A stretch of 64,000 bases of DNA from Guadua angustifolia (GCA_036346375.1 CM070502.1:21614924-21678923), one strand, 5' to 3'. Shown: positions 44,350-57,536, counted from the stretch's first letter. Translations and numbers: made by a program. The notes: generated by a model not told the origin, from the sequence alone.

Positions 44350-47300
44350 ATGGACGCGGCGGCGAAGCTGACGCGGAACATCTCGCGGCAGCTGTCGACG
44401 GGGGCGACGCGGGTGTGGCGGCAGCTGTCGCTGGAGCAGCACACGCCGCGGAGGGCGGGGGCGGGGGGCGGGGCGGGGCCGACGAGGTTCGGTCTCGCGA
44501 GGCAGTCGTCGCTCGACCCGACGCCGCGCGGCGGGGCGGATGAGGAGCCGCTGGCCGTGCCGGAGAACCTGGACGCGACGATGCGGCTGCTGTTCGCGGC
44601 GTGCCAGGGGGACGCGGCCGGGGTGGAGGAGCTGCTCAGGGAAGGGGTGGACGTCGACAGCATTGACCTCGATGGACGCACGGCGCTGCACATCGCCGCC
44701 TGCGAGGGGCAGGGGGAGGTGGTGCGCCTGCTGCTCGGCTCGAACGCCAACATCAACGCCCGCGACCGATGGGGAAGCACGGTACGTGATTCGTCAACTC
44801 TCCTCTCACGACCCTGCTCTTTTTATGGTGCTTTGCTCTGTTCTCTGGATGAGAAGCTATGCGTATGAAGAACGATTAATGATCAGTACGTTAACAAATA
44901 CTTGTGTGTGCTTTTATCAAACATTTCTATCCAGTTCGTTTGTACAATTATATCGCAACACGAGTACAGAGGAAGCCAGATTAGAGCAATCTAGGCTTTC
45001 TAAGCGAATTTTAAGGCTTAATCTATGGAAGTAGCTACTACCTACTAGTCAATTAGTCAATTAGGTAATGGTAGAGAATAGCCAAAGAGCTTGAGTAAAT
45101 TTACTTGATACGACCAAATACTTGTCTAACTGAATTTAATGCCTGCTTGTATTTTTATGTAAAATTTCAGCCAGCCGCTGACGCCAAACATTACGGGCAT
45201 TTTGAAGTTTACAACCTTCTGAGAGCAAGAGGAGCAAAACTACCGGTACTACATTGGAACCATTCCTTCTCTCTTACTTTGATACATGTATACGGAAAAT
45301 GTCTTTAATGTGTTTGTTTTGCTCCTCAGAAAACCAAAAAGACTCCAATGGCTGTGTCAAATCCCAAAGAAGTTCCAGAGTACGAACTGAACCCGCTTGA
45401 ACTCGAGTTCCGAAGAGGAGAGGAGGTTACAAAGGCATGTGATTTGCTTCTTACTTCATATACTCGCAAACTTTGGGTATTTACCCACTTCCACTTAAGA
45501 CTTGTGATACTTAAGGGCTTATGTTATGCTTCAACACCTGATTTATATCTGGACTTACATGATAATCTCTACTATATAAAGCAAGAGTTTTTTCCCGCGT
45601 CACTTCTATGGGAATAGATGAAGCGTTCTCACCTCTGTCGAGGCCGCGTACCTTTGTTCATATAGCTGACAAAACGCAGCGAAAGATTACATGGCAAGTA
45701 GAGATACATTCCTATCTTGAGACTGTCTAATCTTAACCTTCTACGTTTAGATACATGCCAAATATATCTAACATCCCCCCTCAATCATAACTTACATAAG
45801 TTAAGATTGTTCTTAAACATTTCTAATTTGCGACTACACAAAGCTTTTGTAAAACCATCAGCAACTTGATCGTTAGTTGAGATAAATCTTACTTCCAGGA
45901 GACGTTGTGCCACTCTTTCTCGCACAAAATGATAGTCAACCTCTATGTGCTTTGTTCTAGCATGAAACACTGGATTTGCAGATAGATAGGTTGCCCCAAT
46001 GTTATCACACCAAATTTGAGCTGTTGGTGGGTAGGAATCTTCATTTCTTGTGATAGAGTTTGAATCCAAATTATTTCTGCAGTTGCATTAGCTAGTGACT
46101 TGTACTCAGCTTCTGTACTTGATCTAGATACCGTAGCTTGCTTTCGTGCACTCCAAGACACTAGATTACACCCAAGGAAAATTGCAAACCCACTTGTCGA
46201 GCGACGGTCATCAACACTTCACCAATCGGCATCGGAAAAAGCACTAACTAGAGTTGAAGACTCTTTCTTAATTTTCGCACCGATTACCAAGAGTATATTG
46301 CGGTATCTAAGGATTCTTTTAAGCTCATTTGTCGATGATCATTCTTGGAGATCAAGAAACTGGCGACTTTGTTCCTTTGGAAAGGAAATGTCGCTTTGGT
46401 AAGAGTTAGGTCTTGAAGAGCTCCTACCACACTTCTATATCGTGTTGAGTCTTACGGTCCGAGAGCTTCTCCTTCTTTGCAATGACAATTTTTCTGACGT
46501 ACATAGCGGAGTCACCGATGGTTTACAATGTAACATGTTTACCTTCTTGAGCAAGTCTGATGTGTATTTGTTTTGAGACAACAGAATACCATCTTCTGTC
46601 TTTGATACCTCAATTCCAAGGAAGTAATGCAAATCACCAAGATCTTTTAAGGCAAAGTCTGTTGCAAGATCTTTGAGCAAAGCCGTTACTGCACTTTGTG
46701 AGGAACTAGCCACTATAATATCATCCACATACACTAAGAGAAATATGGTAACTGATTCCTTATTATAAAAGAACAGTGAAGTATCTGCTTTAGAAGAAAT
46801 AAAACCAAGTTGTTGTAATTTGTGACTTAACCTTGCAAACAATGCCCTTGGGGCTTGTTTCAGACCGTAGAGAGCTTTGTCTAACTTGAGCACGTGATGC
46901 GGCATCAGTTTGTCTTCATACCCCGGGGGTTGCTTCATATAAACTTCCTCCTCAAGAACACCATGAAGAAAGCGCGTGCGTACATCCAATTGCACGAGGC
47001 ACCATCCCCACTAAGCGCAATAGACAAGACCACACGAATAGTTGCGGCTTTAACTACGGGACTAAGCGTGTCCTCGTAGTCAATTCCATACCTTTGCTTA
47101 AACCCTTTTGCGACTGGCGAGCCTTGTACCTATCTAGAGATCCATCGGCCTTTCTTTTGATCTTGTAAACCCATTTACATCAATTATATTTCTTCCTTCT
47201 CTAGCTGGTACAAGATGCCAAGTTTTATTCTTAATCAATGCATAATACTCACGAGTCCATGGCTTCCTTCCACTTCTTATCGCGATTGCCTCATCAATAT

Positions 47301-50300
47301 TTTCGGTTCACTGAAAGCTTGATCAAAAGTTATACTCATTTGGCCATCAGTATAGACTTTTGGCTTGGTAATCCCGCTTTGCAATCTAGTGTGTGGCCGA
47401 ACCAATCCAGAGGTTCCAGAAGGACCAGCTGCTCCAGCGTCTGCAGTGTGTTGTTGCATTGATTCATCTGCATTTCCTGTGTCGCCCTGATTGGTTGAAG
47501 ATGTCATCTCACTCGCGCCAGGGAAGTCAAGCGCAGAACTTGACACCTGCGTTGGCGATTGCAATGGTGATTCTGCTGCCGGCTCTTCTGACATTGCAGG
47601 AACATTCTCCTTGTGTCCAGCGTCATTATGTGCCACGATTTCAAATGAGGACTGCTCAAAATTTTCATTAGAAACTGCCACATTGTCACCAAAAATATTA
47701 GTAACATTAGAGGGGTTAGTATGCACACTAGTTAAGCGATCATCGATGTTACACCCTTGATCGTAAGGCGGGAAGCAAATGTGGAAAGAGGAGAATTTCG
47801 GCGAAGAAGAGCAAGCATTAGCATGAAGTTTAGTGAAGGGAAAAATATTTTCATCAAAAATGACATCACGGAGATATACACTCGACGCGTGGAGACATGC
47901 AAGCACTTATATCCTTTGTGCATGGGGCTATAGCCAAGAAAGACACATTGTTGAGATCGAAACTCTAGTTTTCTAGAATTGTATGGGCGTAAATTAGGCC
48001 AACACGCACACCGAAAAATCTGAAGCATGGAGTAGTTTGGTTGGGTGTTAAGCAAATTCGAATGGTGTAGAAAATTGAAGGAGTTTGGTGGGAGTGCGAT
48101 TAATCGGATGAGTGGCGTGATAAAAGCCTCATCCCAAAACTTGAGTGGCATGGCGGCATGAGCAAGAAGGGACAAACCAACTTCCACAATGTGGCGGTGT
48201 TTTCGTTCGTGAGAACCATTTTGTTAGTGAGCATGAGGACATGAGACATGGTGTGTAATCCTATTTTGGAGAAGTAAGAATTTAGTTTTTCATACTCGCC
48301 TCCCCAATCACTTTGTATGGCAATAATTTTCCGATTTAGGAGTCGTTCTACGAGGGCTTGAAATTCTTGAAATTTTTGCAAGACATCAGACTTATGTTTA
48401 AGCAAATATATCCAAGTGAACTTGCTATAATCATCAATGAAACTCACATAATATTTCTTCGCCTTACGAGAATCGGAGCGGGACCCCAAACATCAGAAAA
48501 AACAAGTTCTAAAGGAGTAGCAGAAACACTGGATGACACAGGATAAGGAAGTTGATGACTTTTTGCCTGTTGACAGGCATCACATACTGACTCATTATTG
48601 GACTCACCGGAATACAAAAGTTTATTTCTTGAGATAACCTGCCGAACAATAGCAGGAGACGGATGACCTAGTCTATCATGCCACCTAGCCAAGGAGGGTT
48701 TTTCAACACTAAAAACCTGTTTCTCTGTGCTGGATGTAGATGAAACTGGTAGGATGTAGAGGCCGCGCTCACGTCTGCCTTGAAGCAAAACTCGCCGCGT
48801 GATTAGATCCTTAATCAAAAAGAATTTTGGATGAATCTCAAAGAATGCATGATTATCGGCAGAGAAACGGCAAACTGAGATTAGATTTTTTCTTGCATCG
48901 GTGAATAGAGAATATTTTTAAGATGAAACTTGCGATGGGAGTATAAATCTGAGTGTGACCGAGATAACTAATCGCATACCGAGCCATTGGTACATTTGGA
49001 TCTGATCTCCACCGTGATATTTCTCCCGCACGCTTAGCTTGTCGAGTTCACCGGTGACATGATCCGTTGCGCCTGTATCGACATACCAATTGGTATCAAT
49101 CCCATAGGACTGATGCACAGAATTGGCTGAATTGGCTGCCTTCTCTTGTGGGACGAAGTTGGCTATCTTCTCTTGTGGAATGAAGTCGGGATCAAAGCGA
49201 TGCCAGCAGACTCCGACTGTATGTCCCATCTTGCCGCAGAGCTGACATGTTGGCCGCTCACTTCCTCGTCCTCTCGACGATGCTTGTCCACCACCGTTGC
49301 GGCCGCCGCGACCAGGGTAGCCACCACTAGGATAGCCACGGCTGCGCCCACGTCCGCGCTGATGACCGCCTCTCCCAAAGGAAGCGGAGTTTGCTGAAGC
49401 TTGGTAGATTCCTTGCCGAAGATCATGTCTTCCTTCAAATCCTAGGAGTTGCCCGTAGAGCTCTGCCACGGTGACTGGTTCTGTTCGAGCAGCAAGTGCC
49501 GACACCACCGGCTCAAATTCAGCATCAAGCTCGGCGATCATGTACGCCACGAGATCTTCTTCTTCAAGCGGCTTTCCTCCAGTTGCCATCTCATCACCTA
49601 AAGCCTTCATTTTGGTCATGTATTCGTTAACAGATAGATTACCTTTCTTTGTAGTTGACAGTAGCGATCCGGTGTTGATGGACGGCCTTGAGTCTTGAGG
49701 AGAATATATCCTCGAGAGTCTTCCACAATTCTAACCGACGAGTAACCGGACACCACTTGAGTTAGGATGTCACGCGTGAGGGAAGTCATCAGGTAGCCAA
49801 GGACTTGTTGATCCTCAGCCATCCACCGAGCATAAGCTGGGTTCAATTCCTTGACAATCTCTTCACCTTTCTTCACGACTAATTCTTTCGGCGGGGCTGC
49901 AGTGGTGCCATCGAGGTACCCAAACATCTGAGCACCCCTTATGGCCGGAAGAACTTGAGTCTTCCAGAGTAGATAATTGTTCTTGCCTAGCTTCTCTGTC
50001 ACCGGCACACCAAACGGCGATCCGCCGGCCGGAGCAGAAGAGGATGATGCACTCATGATTATCAGATTTATTTGTGAGGAGAAGGCTCTGATACCATATG
50101 GGAATAGATGAAGCGTTCTCACCTCTGTCGAGGCCGCGTACCTTTGTTCATATAGTCGACAAAAGCGGCGAAAGATTACATGGCAAGTAGAGATACATTC
50201 CTATCTTGAGACTGTCTAATCTTAACCTTCTACGTTTAGATACATGCCAAATATATCTAACAGATACATGCCAAATATATCTAACAACTTCATCAAAATT

Positions 50301-53300
50301 ACCCATCTTTGCCACTGCTCTTTAATTATCCATCTTTGCCACTGTTAGTGCTCTTTGCAAATAAACTTTTTATTGTAAATTGAGTTTCCGTTACAACACA
50401 CGGGCACATGGCTAGTTGAGCACTTAAGCTTAAGCTAAGGATGGTTATTATTTTCAGAACTGGTAGTTATTATATACGAGCTCCATCTTATAAATTCTGA
50501 TTTATGTCTTTTCTGTATATTCATGCTAATGCACATTGCGCTGATTTTTAATGTTCTACACATAATTTTGACAATCCTACTTGTCATATAACTTTTACAG
50601 GGTCATTATATAGCCAAGTGGTATGGCTCCAAAGTGTTTGTTAAGGTTCTTGACAAAGACAGTTTCTCCGACGCAGATAGCATGTATTAGCTGCTTCCTT
50701 GAATTATTACATCGAGTAACATTTTGATTTCAGAATTATGCTTTTGACATCAATAAGTCATTACAAATTTAGCATGACGTATAACTTTTCTTCCAGTGCA
50801 TGAAACTGTCCTTCATGTCTACCACATAATTTTAGCGCGCTGAAATTTATTAGGGATGCAATTGAAAAATGATCTTTGGCGCTGTTATGATCATATAGCG
50901 CTTGATAGTAGTAAGGTTTGTTGTGATATTTTTGTCTCGAAATCCTATTACTCAGCGCCTTGGAGTCCTCTTTGTTGATTAAACTTGAGTAATAATCTTT
51001 TTTTCATAGACAAGCTTTATGGTGAATTATATTATTGGTTACGTTTTATGTTGATACCACAATGTTTATTATCACATAATTAGTTTCGTGTAATGACGTA
51101 AAATGTATTTTAAGCCTTGAATATTTTTTTATTTTCCAGTTTAGTCATCAACTTTATATTTGGATTTTGCTCTTTGCTTATCATTTTCCATGCAATACTT
51201 CTAAGTTCTGGAGTTATATCAACTCAGAGATTCATTCAAACATGAGCTTACTTTACTGGAGAAAGTGCGGCATCCCAATTTGGTCCAGTTTGTGGGAGCT
51301 GTTACACAAAATGTACCAATGATGATTGTTTCAGAGTATCATCAAAAAGTAAGTAACTATGCTTGATTCAACAGGACAAATGCCTGTGTGCACTTTCGAT
51401 CATTTCCAAAGCATTCTCCTATAACAGTTTTTTCCCCACAAACTTGATGGAGTACTTTGCACTAATGTTACCTGAACAATAGTAAGTACTCTTCTGTCGT
51501 TGATGAATAGATCTGTGTTTCTTGATTAGGGTGATTTAGCCAGTTATCTGGAGACTAAAGGTCGCCTGCAGTCTTATAAAGCTATCAAATTTGCCCTTGA
51601 CATTGCAAGGTATGTCAGGACTCAGGATGTCTGTCCTTTTTTCTCTTTTAAAATTTGTATTTGTCATTTACACTGCTGATTGAAACTGCAGCAGATACTT
51701 GTCAGTGCGTAATTTTGTACTCACCTGGAAAGGTTATTTTCTTTCTTCTCAATCAGAATAGCAAGAGAGTTAATTTGTGTCCTGTGGATGAATGTCTTTG
51801 AATTTTCTATTCTGTGTTATTTCAATAGAACAAACTGAAATCACAACCGTATGATTAATGAAGTTCATGTGCTAATTATTATATAGTGTTCTTGTACCAT
51901 CAAATCAAAAGAACATTTCTTCAGCATCTGTTTCTTGTGTAGGGGACTAAACTATCTTCACGAGTGCAAGCCGGAGTCAATCATCCATGGTGATTTATCA
52001 CCAAAGTAAGCTCATCATATATGTCACCATTAAGTGGTTTTCGATATGTACACTGTACGTTATGATACTTTGGTAAGGTTTCAGAAACATTGTGCGGGAT
52101 GATGGAGGAAAACTTAAGGTGGCAGGCTTTGGCTCACTTAGTCTGATCAAAGTCTCGGAAGATAAACTACAAATGGCTCGGCCGATATCAAAATTTGACA
52201 GTATGTTGCACTTATTTAATTAATAATGGCATGCTACATCCTACTACAGAATGGTTTTGACCAGTGAATATTCCAGTGCGAGAGCTATGACGGTCTATTA
52301 TTCTACTTAAAATTCAAATTCAAATGTGATAATGGAACTGTGCGAAGCAATATATTTTGCTTGCGGAGTGCTAATTTTATTAGTTTGTGGCCTCCAATAT
52401 TTAAATGGATCCGAATGTTAGCATATCAGAAAAAAAAGGGAGAGCTAATTCTGTTACTGTTGTAGATGAATACTTTAGTCCAGTGAGTTTGGCTATTGCC
52501 TGTTAAGGCATATATAGTGTCTTATATAAGCTTTCTTTTCATATCCTTATGTACTCTATTTATTATGGTCTATTGGCCTCATATTGAATACAAGTGTTAT
52601 TCCTAACATGGTATCAGAAGAGCAAGGTTAACGTAATAGTTTTACTGGCGGTGCACTTGTGCCATCCCTTCTCCCCGTCAAGCTCTTCCCGGTTGGCCGC
52701 CTTCTCTCTTGGTTTGGCTCCGTGGCTGCCGCCTACGATCATCTTCCACCGCTACTGCCCCCAAGAGGAGCAGTCTCCACTCCCAGGGGCGGCCGTTGGG
52801 CGGCCACCTCTCATCGTCGTCACCGGCTCATCCTCTTGACCGGATTCGGCTTTACACGCTGATCCGTACCACTGCTGTGTGTGGAGGAGATCATCATACT
52901 TGTCCTCGACCTCAACGAGTTCCTAACCACTAGCCGTGACGGCATTATAGCTGACCATGACCTTGCCATTGCCTGCAAGCAGCATGGCTTCTTCTAAATG
53001 GCTTCTTCTAAATGCCTGTAGTAGGATATAGCTGACCATGAAACTGCACATCACTTATTCATAGACTGCCCCCAAGTTCGAAGGCTGTGGGAACTAATCG
53101 CTGCATGGACTCGATTGTCGTCTCTATCATGGGACCGGTGGGATCGATCATGACCTTAGACACAAGATTGGAGTCTTCACCTCGTAAAGCGGACATCAAG
53201 GTTTGAAAAGGACTAAAGTGTGATCATTCTAACTTCGGCAATGGTGGAAAGAACGAAATAATGAATTTTTGAAGCAAAGAAAGCCATTGTGGAGATCGCC

Positions 53301-56017
53301 ACGATCCATCAAAGAAGGCGCTGAATCTGGATTGTCATGGTATTGAGTACTTAAAAAAGCTTCTCGACCGATTTCCTTGATTTCTTTGAATTATTTTCTT
53401 TTCTTCTTCTTAATTATTTCTCTTGTTCCTCGAGGTGACCCATGGTTACCTATCCGGTGCAGTATCCTGCACCTTGTACTATCTGGCTTTTCCTTCTAAT
53501 ATAACTCGCAGCTACGCTGTCCTTTCAAAAAAATAAATGGTGAACCACAGCGTCGACCTGGCTCCACATCGCCTCCTCCTGGCCGGCTGCCTGCCACCTG
53601 GCTTTGGCCCGGCCATGACGTTGCCTCTCTTTGCTCTGTTGGCCGGCACAGCCTACCTACCACCCAAAGCTCCGACAGCGCATGCCACGCTGGTTGTGCG
53701 TTGCTCGCGTCGCTGCTCATCTCCTTCTTCGCTTCACCTCGTCGGTACCTCCTCCGCTTCACTCATTCGCCTCCAATCACCTACCACGCTGGCCACCTAG
53801 AAGAAGAGGAAGCCTGTTGCACTTGGGTTTCAATTGGATTTCAATCGAGGGAGGAAATAGATCGATTTCAATTGGATCCTAAAATCTGATTTAATTCCGA
53901 TCCGCTCCAATTTTCTCCGGCTCTAGCTTTGGTTCGGCTTGGCTTCTCCACCAACTCCGACTCGGCTTCTTGGCCCAACTTCAACATATTCACATGGCTT
54001 TGGCTTCACGAGTGAGCTGTGCTTCTACGGCTTCAGCTTCTATTACTTCGGCTTCTCTGTTTTCTACGGTTTTGACTTCTTCAGCTTCTTTGGTTGCTGA
54101 TATTTCAAACCTTTTGTCGATGGTTGCCACTAACAGTTTGGAGTTTATCTCACTCCCTCTCCCTGAGTCGCCACCATCGGGCTCCATGCCTTGGCCATCG
54201 TCAATGAGCTTTGGTTCGATGCCGACATGACTTTCTTTGCATCTGGCATCGCGGATCCATTGAGTTTTGATCTAGAGTTTTACTTTGAGTCTAGCTGTTG
54301 CTGTTGTTGATATCTACTACTAGTATGCCTAGTATTTCCTTGATCCTTTTGTTGCGTCCATCCAAGTCTTCAGAGTATATCTTTGAGTCCGCCTAAGCCG
54401 CGTGAGTCCACAAATTCCTTTTGCATGGCAGCAGGCGCTGCTCTTCTTCTTGAGTTGCTGCAGATCGTAGAAGTCTTTATAAGGCATCGCGTTTCTTCTG
54501 CACCGCGTCTCTGTCGCGCTTTTAGTGCACCACGCCGCCGCCATCTTCAGCTTTGATCTGCGCCGCTATGTTTCTATTTATTCCTCTTAGGATCGATTTG
54601 ACAACTCTCTATTTGAATCGGCTTCATCATCTTCTTTGTCGTGCTATCACGGTCCACTTTGTTTCTACTTTCTCAGCTTCTACACTATGTGTTTTTTGTA
54701 TTGTCGCACGATCCCGGATGGGAGATCTTTGACACATTTTCCAAGAGCTAGATGATTTTCCAAAGACTGAATGCTATGACGACAAATTGAGGATTAGGAC
54801 TTTGGATTTTCTCTATTTTAGTGTCAACTCTTCCAAATACAATGCTATTGCATACGCTTTGCATTTGAGAGGTTGTTAGGCATATATATTGCCTTATTTG
54901 ATATTACCTTATATAGATTTTTCTTTTGTACCCTTATGTACTCTATATATTCTGGTTTATTAGCCTCGTATTTAATACAAGTGCTATTCCTATCGATGCC
55001 TTCTTTGCACATGTAGTATGTCATGTACTTTAAAGTTGAACTTTTTTTTTTGGAAGACTAACAGTAAACTTCCTTATGCCATAATACTATTTAAACTAGA
55101 GTCGTGTGGAGTCAATTTCTTTTGCAACTGATTATTTGCTGTAGATTATTGTCTTTTTATGCTATTTTATATGTTTTTTCTGTTTATATTTTATTTGCTT
55201 AGGTGTATACATTGCTCCTGAGATATACAGAAACGGAACATTTGACAGAAGTGTCGATACATTTGCATTTGGTCTCATTCTTTATGAGGTATGTAAAAAT
55301 ATTCAACCTCATAAAATTGAACCAATTCGTGTTTGTGAAAACTGTCACACTTGAATGCTTAATCTGCAAGAGTCAATGAATCCACGCTAATAGGTTGTGG
55401 CTGAATACGTTGTTGAAATGAGCAAAAATTCTTAGATCGGTAATTCCACATGTACATTACCTTTGCAACTTATTGATTGTTCAGATGATCGAAGGAACTC
55501 CTGCTTTTCACCCGAAGCCACCAGAGGAAGCGGCAAACATGATTTGTTTGGAGGGGATGAGACCACTATTCAAGAACAAACCCAAATCCTATCCCGACGA
55601 TGTGAAAGAGTGGGTGAATATTATACTTTACTTCATACGCTAACACTCAGATGTTTACCACCAGCTACTTGCTTTTCTATTCGTATCTACTATCTACTGT
55701 GTTAGTGATCTCTCAAGGAGCTTTGCTTTCACTCGATCAAGCTTCCCTACATTGCGCAGTCACAGCAATGGATGGTTCTCTGCACGCAGGCATGCTATGG
55801 TTGCCTTGGTGCCGTTTATTGCTCACGGTGGTTCTTTGCGTGCTGCAGGCTAATACAAGAGTGCTGGGATCCCATGCCTTCCGTCAGGCCAACGTCCGCA
55901 GAGATAATTGTACGTCTGGACAAGATAGACGAAAGTTGTTTTAAGCAGACTCGCTGGAGAGACACCTTTAAGCTACCATGGTACGCAGCCCTCACTAATC
56001 TTACCCGACAAGCATGA
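44350..56017 (+). CDS. Ankyrin-repeat / integrin-linked-kinase-like protein kinase; 11 exons
   Basis: Exons: 44350-44781, 45171-45245, 45330-45434, 50601-50683, 51228-51348, 51530-51609, 51943-52005, 52085-52200, 55203-55288, 55485-55609, 55849-56017. All are GT-AG except intron 3, which starts GC. They total 1455 nt, 484 residues. Residues 1-75 are a basic and Gly-rich leader (NISRQLSTGATRVWRQLSLE). Ankyrin repeats span about 76-169 (GRTALHIAACEG, NINARDRWG). The kinase domain starts near 190 with Lys219 (KVFVKVLD). The catalytic loop is HGDLSPKN (Asp316) and APE is at 363-365. The usual DFG is GFG (residues 334-336), so the metal-binding Asp is lost, as in several plant Raf-like ILKs; activity may be weak or Mn-dependent. 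Plant ILKs act in stress, ion and immune signalling. Every exon is open despite about 7 kb of transposons in introns 3 and 8. Confidence 0.93.
45607..45773 (-). repeat. 3' LTR of the kinase-intron copia
   Basis: Minus strand TGTTAGATATATTTGGCATG ... CTATTCCCATA, about 167 bp; matches 50097-50262. Confidence 0.9.
45785..50056 (-). pseudogene. Copia gag-pol of the kinase-intron element, broken
   Basis: Gag starts at ATG 50056 (MSASSSSAPAGG), with a shift near 49690. The CCHC knuckle is CQLCGKMGHTVGVC near 49240. The protease motif DTGATDH lies near 49060 and the zinc module WHDRLGHP near 48680. Integrase starts (FIDDYSKFTW; SDWGGEY) at 48100-48489 with later shifts. RT has LDVRTRFLHG, GLKQAPRA and the catalytic YVDD near 46720. 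RNase H keeps STEAEY and the C-terminal ADGFTKAL block before a stop at 45785. Five or more frame breaks preclude a functional polyprotein. Confidence 0.85.
50097..50286 (-). repeat. 5' LTR of the kinase-intron copia
   Basis: As the 3' LTR, but its outer 24 bp (GATACATGCCAAATATATCT + AACA on the plus strand) are present twice. Confidence 0.85.
52501..54995 (+). mobile_element. Small non-autonomous LTR element in intron 8 of the kinase gene
   Basis: LTRs at 52501-52608 (TGTTAAGGCATATATAG ... TCCTAACA) and 54874-54995 (diverged) enclose 2.3 kb with no gag or pol. The primer-binding site TGGTATCAGAAGAGC directly follows the first LTR. Flanks TTGCC/ATGCC look like a 5-bp target duplication with one change. 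The interior is GC-rich with Pro/Ser-rich open frames and a LINE fragment. It resembles a TRIM or large-derivative element that has picked up foreign sequence. Confidence 0.75.
53030..53537 (+). mobile_element. 5'-truncated LINE fragment nested in the LTR element
   Basis: From about 53030 one frame reads ETAHHLFIDCPQVRRLWELI, the zinc-binding C-terminal domain of plant LINE reverse transcriptases. It is followed, after damage, by WWKERNNEFLKQRK. The block ends 'acgctgtcctttcaaaaaaa' at about 53535, a LINE-type poly(A) tail. Confidence 0.65.
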
Positions 56018-57194
56018 TTAATTTCGTGATCCGATGTTTAGTTGGGAACACTCTCTGGCTTAAGGCCATTCCCAGTGCATAGTTTCATTTTCCAGTTTCC
56101 AAGAGTGCCACATCAGTTTTTATCTAGGTAACCGTGTATATTGGGTTTCATCCAGATGAAACTTTCTCTATCCCTCTCTTCATAATTATCTTGTCATGTC
56201 ACCAAACATGATGATGTGTCATGTTATTTAATGAGAATGAAGCTCCCATTGTGAATGGCCTAAAAACTGCAATTGCTTCAGCTCATTTCTACCCCTTTTC
56301 TGCAAGTTGCATGCATGCTACTACCAGTAGCAGCAACTGTGGTTTCCCCATAGCGATGTACTTACTTCTTTTTACCCCATTTCCACATAGTGATGTACTT
56401 AGGGAATAACTGCAGCGTTGTTTCTGATTGATCTACCATCAAAATCTTTCTTTCCATGAGTCTCACTCATGTTTCATCTGACTCAGGAAACATGCTGCGG
56501 AGAGATAGCCGTAAACTTCTGTGAGATCGTCATCAAGATTTTCTCCTTTTTTTTTTGCATATGTGAGTAAACACGGTAAAAATTGTATACGGTTACGCCA
56601 CAGAAGCTGTTCCTTCTCAGTTTTTGTATGTCTAGTTTGCATCAATGTCTCAGGCCCAAGTTTCTTTTGAGTTATGATCATCCAGAATGGGAACGATGTA
56701 TTAATTTTCTGACGGTTCCACATGTGCCAACAAGGGATCAGCTCCAACCGCTTATTCTAGCCCGTCCATATGCATCAGGCAGATTGATTATGTGTTCTGA
56801 TCTGAAAAAGCTTCCACAAAAACTAAAAAACTGACATCCTGAAATAGCAATTCTACACGATTTCTGTTTTGCTTATGTAAAACGTTCAAAAAAAAATCCA
56901 GGTGCCTTTTCCAAAATTTGGAAAAACAAAAATGTGACTACAGCAATGAACTCCAGGTGGATCATATGAATCTGCGACATAGTTGAATAGGCTGCTTTCC
57001 AGGGTTCAAATTATCGACGATAATCGTGATTATTGACCTTACTGAGCTGGCACAAAATTAGAAACTGCTCTGTAAATTGGTCCAATTTAAAAAATCATGT
57101 TTCAAATCGGTGAATATCGAGCAATTATCGATAAAAATCAACGAAAATCACTCAAAAAATCGCCTGCCAAAGTAGTTCACTTGGTCGGTCAATT
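56018..57194 (+). other. 3' UTR of the kinase gene and intergenic
   Basis: No further exon. The poly(A) site is not identified with confidence. Open frames of 83-94 codons at 56463-56834 on both strands lack features. Confidence 0.4.
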
Positions 57195-57345
57195 ATAATT
57201 GAATATAGACTGATAATCGGTGAATATCGACTGATTATTGGTGAATATCAACTGATTATCGGTGAAAATCATTTTTTTGAATTTTTCTTTAAAATGTTTG
57301 ATTTCGAAACTCTTCGATTTTTGACGATTTTCAACTGATTATCAA
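57195..57345. repeat. Short tandem repeat of an 'actgattatcggtgaatatc' word
   Basis: Three to four diverged copies of about 24 bp (57205, 57228, 57250 and weaker at 57320). Part of a wider 57000-57380 block rich in ATCGATAA-like words. Confidence 0.6.
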
Positions 57346-57536
57346 CGAAAATTGGTACCGACCAGGGGGCGATTTTTAAGATAAACCCTACTGCTTTCAA
57401 CCTTACATGCATCCTTGGCCAGATAACGGGAGGAATATACTTGTTGGGAGAAAGAACGGGAAGCAACTCAAACAAGGCAAAGAACGTTCAGTGTGTCACA
57501 GCGACACCAACACCTGTCCGGAAATGCCATTCGGGG

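Larger units (their letters stand above)
45607..50286 (-). mobile_element. Ty1/copia element (Ale/Retrofit-like) in intron 3 of the kinase gene
   Basis: Direct LTRs at 45607-45773 and 50097-50286 bracket a minus-strand copia. The 5-bp target duplication ACTTC (45602-45606, 50287-50291) is perfect. The primer-binding site TGGTATCAGAGCC lies directly after the 5' LTR on the minus strand. The LTRs differ at only a few positions, plus a 24-bp terminal duplication in the right copy, so insertion was fairly recent. Size and Gag (NNYLLWKTQVLPAIRGAQ) fit the Ale/Retrofit lineage. Orientation opposes the host gene. Confidence 0.9.

Noticed and set aside
44179..44780. 170- and 145-codon minus-strand frames opposite kinase exon 1
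   Set aside because: Complement of a GC-rich first exon; Arg/Pro/Ser-biased composition with no features.
50641..50690. Apparent AT-AC (minor-type) intron after kinase exon 4
   Set aside because: Extending the exon by two bases gives a normal GT donor (AGCAT|GTATTA), and phase then agrees with the acceptor CTCAG at 51227.
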